A stretch of 64,000 bases of DNA from CAG-411 sp963643465. GTDB taxonomy: Bacteria; Bacillota; Clostridia; Lachnospirales; Lachnospiraceae. The DNA is taken from contig CAVIJT010000007.1 in NCBI GenBank assembly GCA_963643465.1, forward strand, positions 110,461 to 174,460. The letters are read 5' to 3'. Position 1 is the stretch's first letter; every line of letters starts with the position of its first letter. This document shows positions 43,384 through 50,648 of the stretch, piece after piece. Made by a program: the position numbers and the translations under genes. The notes under the pieces were generated by a model. It was given only the letters and a program-made list of their open reading frames with translations, was not told the DNA's origin and searched no databases.

Positions 43384-44037
43384 ATGATTGAAGATGAACG
43401 CATCAGCGCGTATATACATTCCTTAGACACGGAACTTCCACCTAAACTTCAAACCATTGAAAAAGAAGCATTAGCAGAGGAAGTTCCTATTATAAAGAAA
43501 CCAACGCAGACATTACTTCGTTTTTTACTTAAGGCGCATAAACCTAAGCAGATTTTGGAAGTCGGTTGTGCCGTTGGTTTTTCTGCACTTTTGATGAGTG
43601 AAGATATGCCAGAAGATGGGCATATTACTACCATCGAAAAAGTTCCAAGCCGTATAAAAAAAGCCAAGGAGAATTTTGCGTTTGCCGAAAAAGAGCAAAA
43701 AATTACTCTTTTGGAAGGAGATGCCACTGATTTATTAAAAGAATTAGTTGCAAAAAAAGAACAATATGATATGATTTTTATGGATGCTGCTAAAGGACAG
43801 TACCTGCATTTTTTTGAAGATATTATGCTGTTACTAAAAAAAGATGGCTTGCTTGTATCTGACAATGTGCTTCAGGATGGTGATATTGTCCAATCCCGAT
43901 ATGCCATTATCAAGAGAAACCGCACCATCCATTCCCGTATGCGAGATTACTTATACTTGCTAACTCACCATGAGGACTTACGTACTGTAATTTTGCCTTT
44001 GGGTGACGGGGTAACACTTAGTACAAAGTTAAAATAA
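43384..44037 (+). CDS. trmR: tRNA 5-hydroxyuridine methyltransferase TrmR (O-methyltransferase fold)
   Basis: A 217-residue SAM-dependent O-methyltransferase. SAM motifs are visible: ILEVGCAVGFSALLMSE (about 58-74), ITTIEKVPSRI and the metal-side MIFMDAAKGQYLHFFED. In Bacillus, TrmR (YrrM) methylates 5-hydroxyuridine at position 34 of tRNA. The next gene encodes the U32 protein that helps form that hydroxyl group. The assignment to TrmR rests on this neighbour; the fold alone would also fit catechol-type methyltransferases. The ATG at 43384 lies seven bases after the MltG-like stop codon region. Confidence 0.85.
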   Translation: MIEDERISAYIHSLDTELPPKLQTIEKEALAEEVPIIKKPTQTLLRFLLKAHKPKQILEVGCAVGFSALLMSEDMPEDGHITTIEKVPSRIKKAKENFAFAEKEQKITLLEGDATDLLKELVAKKEQYDMIFMDAAKGQYLHFFEDIMLLLKKDGLLVSDNVLQDGDIVQSRYAIIKRNRTIHSRMRDYLYLLTHHEDLRTVILPLGDGVTLSTKLK

Positions 44038-44052
44038 ACACGGAGGAATACC

Positions 44053-45291
44053 ATGAGAAGAGAAAAACCTGAATTGTTAATTCCAGCAAGTAATCTGGAA
44101 GTTTTAAAAGTTGCTGTTACCTATGGTGCAGATGCAGTCTATATTGGTGGCGAGATGTTCAGTCTTCGTGCAAAAGCCAAGAATTTCTCTAAAGAAGATA
44201 TGAAAGAGGGTATTGCATATACACACAAATTTGGAAAACAAGTTTATGTCACAGCAAATATTACGGCCCATAATCGGGATTTAGAATCTGTACGTTCTTA
44301 TTTTCAAGAGTTAAAAGAAATAAAACCTGATGCGCTGATTATTTCTGATCCAGGTGTTTTCTCCATTGCCAAAGAAATTTGTCCAGAAATTGATATCCAT
44401 GTCAGTACACAGGCAAACAATGTAAACTATGCCACATATAATTTCTGGCATAGTCTTGGAGCAACCAGAGTTGTATCTGCCAGAGAACTTTCTATGAAAG
44501 AAATAGGGGAAATTCGCGCCAATATTCCAGATGATTTAGAGATTGAAACATTTATTCACGGTGCAATGTGTATTTCATATTCTGGAAGATGTCTTCTTAG
44601 CAATTATTTTACAGGAAGAGATGCCAATCTTGGCGCTTGTACACATCCTTGCAGATGGAAATATTACATTAGTGAAGAAAGCAGGCCAGGCGAATATCTT
44701 CCAATTGAAGAAAATGAACGTGGAACTTATATTTTTAATTCAAAAGATTTATGTATGATTGAGCATATTCCGGATATCATAAATGTAGGTATTGATAGTC
44801 TAAAAATTGAAGGACGTATGAAAACTGCATTGTATGTAGCTACTGTAGCCAGAACTTACCGTCAGGCCATAGATGACTATTTTAAAGACCCTGCATTATA
44901 CGAGGAACGAATTCCATACTATAAAGAGGAAATTGCAAAATGCACCTACCGTCAATTTACAACGGGCTTTTTCTATGGTCCAACTACTCATGACACTCAA
45001 ATATATGACAGTAATACCTATGTTCGCGAATATACCTATCTAGGATTGATTGGTGAGAAAAACGAAGCAAACATGTATGCTTTAGAACAGCGAAATAAAT
45101 TTTCAGTGGGAGAGTCCATTGAAGTAATGAAACCAAATGGTGAAAATATTACAGTTACCGTAAAAGCCATTACTGACGAAAATGGTACACCAATGGAAAG
45201 TTGCCCACATCCAAAACAAAAGATATTTGTAGATTTAGGAATCCCATTATCAGAACTTGATTTATTGAGACGCAAAGAACCAGATGCGTAA
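44053..45291 (+). CDS. trhP: U32 family peptidase, TrhP-like tRNA hydroxylation protein
   Basis: A 412-residue member of peptidase family U32. Motifs: ELLIPASNLEVLKVAVTYGADAVYIGG at the start, HVSTQANNVNYAT, and the U32 signature ETFIHGAMCISYSGRCLLSNYF (about 165-190). The cysteine-rich GACTHPCRWKY follows, which may ligate a metal or Fe-S centre. The C-terminal region is beta-rich. In Bacillus and E. coli, TrhP proteins with prephenate-linked chemistry form 5-hydroxyuridine in tRNA. Bacillus has two such genes in tandem; here there is one. The ATG at 44053 follows CGGAGGAATAC. Confidence 0.9.
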   Translation: MRREKPELLIPASNLEVLKVAVTYGADAVYIGGEMFSLRAKAKNFSKEDMKEGIAYTHKFGKQVYVTANITAHNRDLESVRSYFQELKEIKPDALIISDPGVFSIAKEICPEIDIHVSTQANNVNYATYNFWHSLGATRVVSARELSMKEIGEIRANIPDDLEIETFIHGAMCISYSGRCLLSNYFTGRDANLGACTHPCRWKYYISEESRPGEYLPIEENERGTYIFNSKDLCMIEHIPDIINVGIDSLKIEGRMKTALYVATVARTYRQAIDDYFKDPALYEERIPYYKEEIAKCTYRQFTTGFFYGPTTHDTQIYDSNTYVREYTYLGLIGEKNEANMYALEQRNKFSVGESIEVMKPNGENITVTVKAITDENGTPMESCPHPKQKIFVDLGIPLSELDLLRRKEPDA

Positions 45292-45310
45292 AGAAAGGAT
45301 GAATAATTAT

Positions 45311-45631
45311 ATGAGCAATATCAAAGCATTAAAAACAGCAGATTTTAAAAAAGAGGTATTAGAACAAAGTAACTTATCTGTAATTGACTTTTGGGCAACC
45401 TGGTGCGGTCCATGCCAGATGCTATCTCCAATTGTAGATGAAGTAAGTAAAGAATTTGAAGATGTAAACTTTTATAAAGTAAACGTAGATGAAGAACCGG
45501 AATTAACCATGCAATTTGGCATCAAAAGCATACCTACGCTTGCTTTCATCAAAGATGGAAAGACTTTGGATATTTCCATTGGACTAATCAGCAAAGACGA
45601 ACTTGTAGATTTTGTAAAGAGAAATAAATAA
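45311..45631 (+). CDS. trxA: Thioredoxin
   Basis: A 106-residue thiol-disulfide oxidoreductase with the active site WATWCGPCQ near residues 27-35, a cis-Pro motif (IKSIPTLAFI) and a complete thioredoxin fold. ATG 45311 is chosen because it gives the usual length and follows AAAGGA; in-frame ATGs at 45284 and 45299 overlap the upstream gene or the ribosome site. It lies directly after the U32 gene and before the hydrogenase gene. Confidence 0.94.
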   Translation: MSNIKALKTADFKKEVLEQSNLSVIDFWATWCGPCQMLSPIVDEVSKEFEDVNFYKVNVDEEPELTMQFGIKSIPTLAFIKDGKTLDISIGLISKDELVDFVKRNK

Positions 45632-45680
45632 AGATACTATAAGCAAACTCCCGTTATTTAGTGAAAGGAAGGAACATAGA

Positions 45681-47183
45681 ATGAGAGGAATCAACACCCC
45701 TGTCAGACAAATTAGAAGAGAGATTTTTCGTGAAGTGTCAAAGGTTGCATACGAATCAGAAAATATCAATAACGATATCGAAGCGATTCCTTATAAGCTG
45801 GTGACTGGTGAAGAATCCAAACACAGAGAAAGTATTTATCGTGAACGTGCAGTTGTATCAGAACGAGTTCGTCTGGCTATGGGGATGTCATTGCGTCCTG
45901 AAGATAAGCCAGTACATATTACGGATGGTATTCAGGAAAGCAACATCGACAGTAAATATTATGAACCGCCTTTGATGCAGGTAATCCCATCTGCTTGTGA
46001 TGCCTGTGAAGATAATAAATATGAAGTGAGCAATATGTGTCACGGCTGCGTGGCTCATCCTTGCAAAGAAGTTTGTCCAAGAGATGCCATTTCCATGAAA
46101 AATGGTAAATCATACATTGATCAGGAAAAATGTATCAAATGTGGACGTTGTAAAAATGTATGTCCTTATGATGCCATTGCCAAAAAGGAACGTCCATGTA
46201 AAAAAGCGTGTGGTGTCAATGCTATCGAATCCGATGCTTACGGAAGAGCAAGCATCAATCCGGAAAAATGCGTATCTTGCGGAATGTGTATGGTAAGCTG
46301 TCCATTTGGTGCTATTGCAGATAAATCTCAAGTATTTCAGCTTATTCGTGCTATGAAAAACCAGACAAAGGTTATGGCAATCGTAGCACCTGCTATTGTG
46401 GGACAGTTTGGTAAAAATGTGTCTATCAAGCATATTAAAGCAGCACTTAAGGAAATTGGTTTTACCGATGTTTTTGAGGTAGCTTTAGGTGCGGATATGG
46501 GGGCAATTAAGGAAGCCCATCATTATGTAGAAAAAGTTACTACTGGAGAACTTCCATTTTTATTGACATCCTGCTGCCCATCCTGGTCTAGTCTTGCAAA
46601 GAAATATTTCCCAGAGGTAATTGATAATATTTCTAACTCATTAACACCTATGGTAGCTACTGCAAGAAGTGTGAAAAAGGAATATCCAGACTGCAAAGTT
46701 GTATTCATTGGACCATGTGCCGCCAAGAAATTGGAAGCTGCTAGAAATTCTGTTCGAAGTGATGTGGACTTTGTTATTACATTTGAAGAATTGCAAGGTA
46801 TTTTTGATGCCAACAACATTGATTTTTCAACGTTTAGTGAAGAAGAATCCATTCATAATGCAACGGGAGCCGGACGTGGATACGCCGTTGCCTGTGGTGT
46901 AGCAAATGCCATTGAACAGTGTATCAATGAGTATTATCCAGGAGTTGATGTAAAAATTGAACATGCAGAAGGACTGGATGAATGTAAAAAGATGTTATTA
47001 CTGGCAAAAGCAGGAAAGAAAAATGGATGTTTAATTGAAGGAATGGGATGTCCAGGTGGCTGTATTGCCGGTGCAGGAACTAATATTCCAATCTTGGATG
47101 CCAAGAGAGAAGTCACTAATTTCGTAAAAAATTCTTCAAAGAAACTTCCTCCAAAAGAATTACAGGATATTGAATTACTATAA
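45681..47183 (+). CDS. Monomeric [FeFe] hydrogenase (group B-like)
   Basis: A 500-residue iron-sulfur enzyme predicted to interconvert protons and H2. An N-terminal region with a four-Cys cluster (SACDACEDNKY..., MCHGCVAHPCKEVCP) is followed by two 4Fe-4S ferredoxin motifs (CIKCGRCKNVCP, CVSCGMCMVSCP). The H-cluster domain has L1 TSCCPSW (Cys298, Cys299), L2 GPCAAKKLE (Cys346) and L3 EGMGCPGGC (Cys457, Cys461). All four H-cluster cysteine positions are present. The L3 ending CIAGAG, in place of CxxGGG, and the N-terminal layout suggest the little-studied group B. No maturation genes (hydEFG) are nearby. The ATG at 45681 follows GAAAGGAAGG. Confidence 0.88.
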   Translation: MRGINTPVRQIRREIFREVSKVAYESENINNDIEAIPYKLVTGEESKHRESIYRERAVVSERVRLAMGMSLRPEDKPVHITDGIQESNIDSKYYEPPLMQVIPSACDACEDNKYEVSNMCHGCVAHPCKEVCPRDAISMKNGKSYIDQEKCIKCGRCKNVCPYDAIAKKERPCKKACGVNAIESDAYGRASINPEKCVSCGMCMVSCPFGAIADKSQVFQLIRAMKNQTKVMAIVAPAIVGQFGKNVSIKHIKAALKEIGFTDVFEVALGADMGAIKEAHHYVEKVTTGELPFLLTSCCPSWSSLAKKYFPEVIDNISNSLTPMVATARSVKKEYPDCKVVFIGPCAAKKLEAARNSVRSDVDFVITFEELQGIFDANNIDFSTFSEEESIHNATGAGRGYAVACGVANAIEQCINEYYPGVDVKIEHAEGLDECKKMLLLAKAGKKNGCLIEGMGCPGGCIAGAGTNIPILDAKREVTNFVKNSSKKLPPKELQDIELL

Positions 47184-47188
47184 AGTAT

Positions 47189-47224
47189 ACGGCAAGCCAG
47201 ATATTTTCTAGGCTTGCCGTTTTT
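47189..47224 (+). terminator. Rho-independent terminator after the hydrogenase gene
   Basis: ACGGCAAGCC (47189-47198) pairs with GGCTTGCCGT (47211-47220), followed by TTTT. Confidence 0.9.
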
Positions 47225-47247
47225 CATAGGAAAGAGAGTGTAAGATT

Positions 47248-47790
47248 TTGTTATTAGAACATACAAACATTTATTTACGTTGCTGGGAAGAGGAGGATGC
47301 CCCTATTCTATATGAATATGCCAAAAACCCTAATATCGGTTTGCAAGCTGGATGGCCTCCCCACAATTCCATAGAAGAAAGCCAATGGATTATTCGTGAA
47401 CTGCTAACCACATGGGGTTTTTACGCAATTGTCCAAAAAGAGACAAATCAGATTGTTGGTTCCATTAATTTACTAATCGGAGATGCCAGTAATTTTTCTA
47501 TTCAGGAAGACGAAGGTGAGCTAGGATTTTGGATTGGAGAACCTTTTTGGGGCAAAGGATATGCCAAAGAAGCAATCGAAATTATGCTTGCATACAGTTT
47601 TAGCCAACTAAACCTTTCCAAAATCTGGTGTGGCTATTTCTCAGACAATACTCGCTCCATGTACCTACAAAAAAGCTGTGGCTTTGTATACAGCTATACA
47701 ATAGAACAAGTACACACTTTACTAGGAGAAGACAAAGAAGAAATTGTCATGTGTATGACCCAAGAACAATACGAAGAAACTTATGAATAA
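47248..47790 (+). CDS. GNAT acetyltransferase (RimJ/RimL-like)
   Basis: A 180-residue acetyltransferase of the Acetyltransf_3 type. The N-terminus LLEHTNIYLRCWEEEDAPILYEYAKNP is typical. The acetyl-CoA site is around LGFWIGEPFWGKGYAKEAIE (about 95-113), and NTRSMYLQKSCGFVY closes the fold. Such enzymes acetylate ribosomal proteins, antibiotics or small molecules; the target here is unknown. TTG 47248 is the likely start, eight or more bases after GGAAAGAGAG. The Nudix gene follows at 15 bases. Confidence 0.85.
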   Translation: MLLEHTNIYLRCWEEEDAPILYEYAKNPNIGLQAGWPPHNSIEESQWIIRELLTTWGFYAIVQKETNQIVGSINLLIGDASNFSIQEDEGELGFWIGEPFWGKGYAKEAIEIMLAYSFSQLNLSKIWCGYFSDNTRSMYLQKSCGFVYSYTIEQVHTLLGEDKEEIVMCMTQEQYEETYE

Positions 47791-47805
47791 CAGGAGTGAA
47801 ACATT

Positions 47806-48288
47806 ATGAAACACAGCTTAACCACACTCTGTTACATCGAAAATGATGAAAATTATCTGATGATGCACAGAGTAAAAAAGAAACAGGATGTAAATAAAGA
47901 TAAATGGGTTGGTGTAGGAGGCCATTTTGAAGAAAACGAATCGCCTGAAGATTGTCTCCTTAGAGAAGTAAGAGAGGAGACTGGCCTTACTCTCACTTCT
48001 TGGCGTTTAAGAGGTATCGTTACCTTTTTATCTGACCAATGGGAAAACGAATACATGTTTTTATATACCGCAGACGGATATGAAGGGGAACTACTCGAAT
48101 GTTCAGAAGGAAATCTGGAATGGATTCCCAAAAAGGAAGTATATTCTCTCCCCATTTGGACGGGCGACAAACTCTTCTTCAAGCTGTTAGAAGAAGAACA
48201 TCCCTTCTTTTCTTTAAAACTTTCCTATGAGGGAGATAAGTTAATAGAAGCAGTGTTAGATGGTACACCAATTTCTGTAAATCTATAA
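47806..48288 (+). CDS. Nudix hydrolase (8-oxo-dGTP diphosphatase-like)
   Basis: A 160-residue Nudix protein. The Nudix box is complete: GGHFEENESPEDCLLREVREETGL at about 44-67, split here only by the usual variable positions. LCYIENDENYLMMHR precedes it, as in MutT-like sanitising enzymes. It likely hydrolyses an oxidised nucleotide or nucleotide-sugar. The ATG at 47806 follows AACAGGAGTG. It forms a pair with the GNAT gene and precedes the ECF sigma locus without a clear terminator. Confidence 0.88.
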   Translation: MKHSLTTLCYIENDENYLMMHRVKKKQDVNKDKWVGVGGHFEENESPEDCLLREVREETGLTLTSWRLRGIVTFLSDQWENEYMFLYTADGYEGELLECSEGNLEWIPKKEVYSLPIWTGDKLFFKLLEEEHPFFSLKLSYEGDKLIEAVLDGTPISVNL

Positions 48289-48321
48289 TAAAACAATAAA
48301 ATAGATATTTTTTTCTTTTTT

Positions 48322-48346
48322 TGTAACTTTTTCCATCCTATTCGTA
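48322..48346 (+). promoter_or_regulatory. ECF-type promoter upstream of the anti-sigma gene
   Basis: TGTAAC at 48322-48327, then T-rich DNA, then CGTA at 48343-48346, with a 15-base gap. This resembles ECF sigma promoters of Firmicutes (AAC at -35 and CGT at -10). It lies 57 bases before the first gene of the sigma operon, where self-regulation is expected. Confidence 0.5.
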
Positions 48347-48357
48347 CTAATAAATAA

Positions 48358-48371
48358 GAAAAGCGCTTTTC
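48358..48371. repeat. 14-bp palindrome in the sigma operon leader
   Basis: GAAAAGCGCTTTTC is a perfect palindrome between the ECF-like promoter and the first start codon. Its core loosely resembles a catabolite-response (cre) site, with mismatches at the outer positions. It may be an operator. Confidence 0.4.
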
Positions 48372-48403
48372 CCAAAAAACATACACGAAAGGATGACAAA
48401 TAT

Positions 48404-49162
48404 ATGAATGAAAAAAATATCTGTATTCTTGTAAAAGAACTGCAACCTTTATACAAAGATGAAATCGTAACGGAGTCATGCAAACAACTTATTGAACAGC
48501 ATTTATCTGTCTGTGAAGACTGTTCTGAACTTTATGAAGATACTTCTGAACTTTCTTTTGATGTGTCCCTTCCTTCCGACGAAACGCCAGAAGAGGATCA
48601 GGCAGAAACCAAAATTTATACAAAACTGGCAAAGAAAATTCGCAGAAAAAAATGGCTGGGATATTTTTGCTTTATGGACGTTATGATCCTTATCTTAGTT
48701 TTGTATCACATTATGTTTTATAGCGTCACCTTTGAGGGCGGCAACAATATGGAGCCTACTATTTCTCACGGTGAAACCTGCCTGATTCAAAAAACGGCTT
48801 ACCTTTGGTCCACCCCTGATTACGAGGACTTAATATTCTATCATGTGCAAAACGAAAACGGTTCTGTGGCTTACTATGACATAGGTCGGGTTGTAGCTCT
48901 TCCTGGTGATACCATTGAATTTCGTGACGGATGCCTCTATGTAAATGGAGAAAAGAATTCTTCCTACCAAAATATAGTGTATACAGGCGAAAGCCTTACG
49001 GTACCAGAGGATTCCTATTATGTTCTTGGTGATAATACAGATACTGCCTATGATAGTAGATATCTTGGTTGTATTAACCAAGACAATATCCGTGGAAAAT
49101 GCGTATTTCACATGAATTTCCCCCACATAACAAACACAACTAAAACAGATGCCACAGAATAA
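48404..49162 (+). CDS. Putative anti-sigma factor: zf-HC2 domain fused to inactive signal peptidase I
   Basis: A 252-residue protein with anti-sigma layout. Residues 1-45 form a zinc-binding anti-sigma (zf-HC2) domain: Cys7, then His33-x3-Cys37-x2-Cys40. A linker and one membrane helix (about 86-107) follow. The external part is a signal-peptidase-I fold, recognisable by MEPTIS, RVVALPGDTIE and LGDNTDTAYDSR. The catalytic Ser before MEPT is Asn115 (GGNNMEPT) and the general-base Lys before RVV is Gly161 (DIGRVVALPGD). Both catalytic residues are lost, so it should bind but not cleave. The ECF sigma gene follows at 15 bases. Role as anti-sigma is inference from domains and order. Confidence 0.82.
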   Translation: MNEKNICILVKELQPLYKDEIVTESCKQLIEQHLSVCEDCSELYEDTSELSFDVSLPSDETPEEDQAETKIYTKLAKKIRRKKWLGYFCFMDVMILILVLYHIMFYSVTFEGGNNMEPTISHGETCLIQKTAYLWSTPDYEDLIFYHVQNENGSVAYYDIGRVVALPGDTIEFRDGCLYVNGEKNSSYQNIVYTGESLTVPEDSYYVLGDNTDTAYDSRYLGCINQDNIRGKCVFHMNFPHITNTTKTDATE

Positions 49163-49177
49163 CTTTAGGTGAGTGAC

Positions 49178-49705
49178 ATGAAAGATTTTCAACAATTATA
49201 CCAACAATATTATCAGGAAATTTATCATTTTCTCCTGAGATGGACAAACGGAAGAACCGATTTAGCAGAAGAATTAGTACAGGAATGTTTTTATCAAGTG
49301 TTTTTATCATTACCACGCTACAAAGGCCATTCCACCATTCGAACTTGGATTTATCAAATTGCCAAAAATGTAGCCTGCAAATATTATGAAAAAAATCCGA
49401 TTTTGCAAAGTTTAGAAGAACAAACATTAGAGAATACTTATACTTACAGCAAAGCACCATTGGAAGAACAATATATTCAACAAGAAGAACGAAGGTGGCT
49501 ACAACAAAGCATTTTGCAATTGCCAGAAAAATATCGGGATGTGATGATTTATCGCATTTACTATGATATGTCATACGAACAAATTGCCAAAAACATGGGC
49601 ATATCTGTAAGTTCTGCAAAAGTATTATTTCACCGTGGAAAACAGAAAATTCAAACAGAAAGCATTCACTTATCTAAAACGAAAAGAAAGGAAGAACATT
49701 TATGA
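49178..49705 (+). CDS. ECF-type RNA polymerase sigma factor
   Basis: A 175-residue sigma-70 family protein. ATG 49178 follows TTTAGGTGA; an in-frame GTG at 49169 lies within that site. Region 2 is seen as LYQQYYQEIYHFLLRWTNG...AEELVQECFYQVFLSL...RTWIYQIAKN, and region 4 as LPEKYRDVMIYRIYYDMSYEQIAKNMGISVSSAKVLFHRGKQKI. Only regions 2 and 4 are present, as in ECF factors. The gene is between the pseudo-signal-peptidase anti-sigma gene and an active-type signal peptidase gene. Its stop codon overlaps the next start (ATGA), so they are translationally coupled. Confidence 0.92.
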   Translation: MKDFQQLYQQYYQEIYHFLLRWTNGRTDLAEELVQECFYQVFLSLPRYKGHSTIRTWIYQIAKNVACKYYEKNPILQSLEEQTLENTYTYSKAPLEEQYIQQEERRWLQQSILQLPEKYRDVMIYRIYYDMSYEQIAKNMGISVSSAKVLFHRGKQKIQTESIHLSKTKRKEEHL

Positions 49706-50322
49706 TGCAGACAGAAAAATCTCAAAAAGAAGATAACAAAAGCAGTAAAACAATGTCTCGTAAACAAATACTAAAGGAATGGGGAAAAACCATATTAATC
49801 CCTTTATTTCTATTTTTATCTATCAGTTATGTAGTACCAACCTTTGCAGCTGAAAATGCCCAAATTTCAGGAGACTCTATGGAATCCAACTACCATGATG
49901 GCGAAAATGTGGTTGCAGACAAAATTGTCTACAAAGCCACTGGTCTTGACCGCTATGATGTCATTCTATTTTATCCATATGGAAGAATCACAGATGACTC
50001 CCCTATAGGATATTTTAAGCGTAGATTTCAAGGAGTAGAAGAGCAGTGCTATATTAAGCGTGTAATCGGGCTTCCAGGGGAAACTGTGCAGATTATTGAC
50101 AGTGATATTTATATTAACGGAAAGGTTGTAACCGAAAATTATGGAAAAGAACCTATTGAGGACCCCGGACTTGCTAAAAATGCCATTACACTAGGAGAAG
50201 ATGAATATTTTGTACTTGGGGATAACCGAAATGATAGCACAGACAGTCGTATCATAGGACCTATAAAAGAAGAGAGTATTTGTGGGAAAGTTCTTTTCCC
50301 ACTTCCTGATTTGTTTTCGTAG
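49702..50322 (+). CDS. Signal peptidase I, active-site residues present
   Basis: A 206-residue membrane protease. It starts at ATG 49702 (or the next codon, ATG 49705), overlapping the sigma stop, behind AAAGGAAG. One N-terminal helix (about 32-50) is followed by the external catalytic domain: Ser59 in SGDSMESN, Lys119 in CYIKRVIGLPGE and LGDNRNDSTDSR. The nucleophile and general base are thus intact. The usual SMEPT is SMESN, so the Pro-Thr after the serine motif is changed. It is encoded with an ECF sigma and an anti-sigma carrying a dead copy of the same fold. It may be a dedicated processing enzyme for the sigma regulon or for the anti-sigma itself (inference). Confidence 0.88.
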   Translation: MMQTEKSQKEDNKSSKTMSRKQILKEWGKTILIPLFLFLSISYVVPTFAAENAQISGDSMESNYHDGENVVADKIVYKATGLDRYDVILFYPYGRITDDSPIGYFKRRFQGVEEQCYIKRVIGLPGETVQIIDSDIYINGKVVTENYGKEPIEDPGLAKNAITLGEDEYFVLGDNRNDSTDSRIIGPIKEESICGKVLFPLPDLFS

Positions 50323-50410
50323 CCTTTTGAGAAACAGCTCTTATCAGTTTCTCAAATTATAACAGTGCATCATGCAAACACTATATTTTCCTTACTACTC
50401 GCGTAAATAA

Positions 50411-50452
50411 CAACGCCTATCCGGTATATTAGACCGGATAGGCGTTGTCTTT
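50411..50452 (+). terminator. Strong rho-independent terminator
   Basis: A perfect 15-bp stem, CAACGCCTATCCGGT (50411-50425) with ACCGGATAGGCGTTG (50433-50447), followed by TCTTTT. It ends the sigma/signal peptidase operon. Confidence 0.92.
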
Positions 50453-50464
50453 TATAATTCAATT

Positions 50465-50512
50465 AGTAACTATTCGAGTGCGAATATATGGGGCGGATTC
50501 TGAATAGTTACT
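50465..50512. repeat. 11-bp inverted repeat before the exporter promoter
   Basis: AGTAACTATTC (50465-50475) and GAATAGTTACT (50502-50512) flank 26 bases. An alternative local hairpin, ATTCG-AGTG-CGAAT (50472-50485), uses part of the left arm. The right arm touches the -35 hexamer of the next promoter, as an operator would. Confidence 0.5.
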
Positions 50513-50540
50513 TCAATTATTTTTATACTATCTGTATAAA
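50512..50540 (+). promoter_or_regulatory. Sigma-A type promoter for the LysE-family gene
   Basis: TTCAAT at 50512-50517, 17 bases, TATAAA at 50535-50540. It is about 108 bases before the ATG. Confidence 0.45.
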
Positions 50541-50648
50541 AGCAGAGGGAATAGCTTGACGGCATTTTTCATAATAAGATATAATAGTCAAGAACTATGC
50601 TTTGTGAATATCATTGCAGAGAATACATATGAGAAAGCAGGAAAACAC

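Larger units (their letters stand above)
50323..50648. other. Intergenic region with three inverted repeats
   Basis: No gene is supported here. It holds a weak hairpin (TTTGAGAAAC/GTTTCTCAAA, 50326-50356), a strong terminator, an 11-bp inverted repeat and the exporter promoter, the last three listed separately. An open frame runs upstream of 50649 from a TTG at 50556 but has no ribosome site. Confidence 0.55.
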
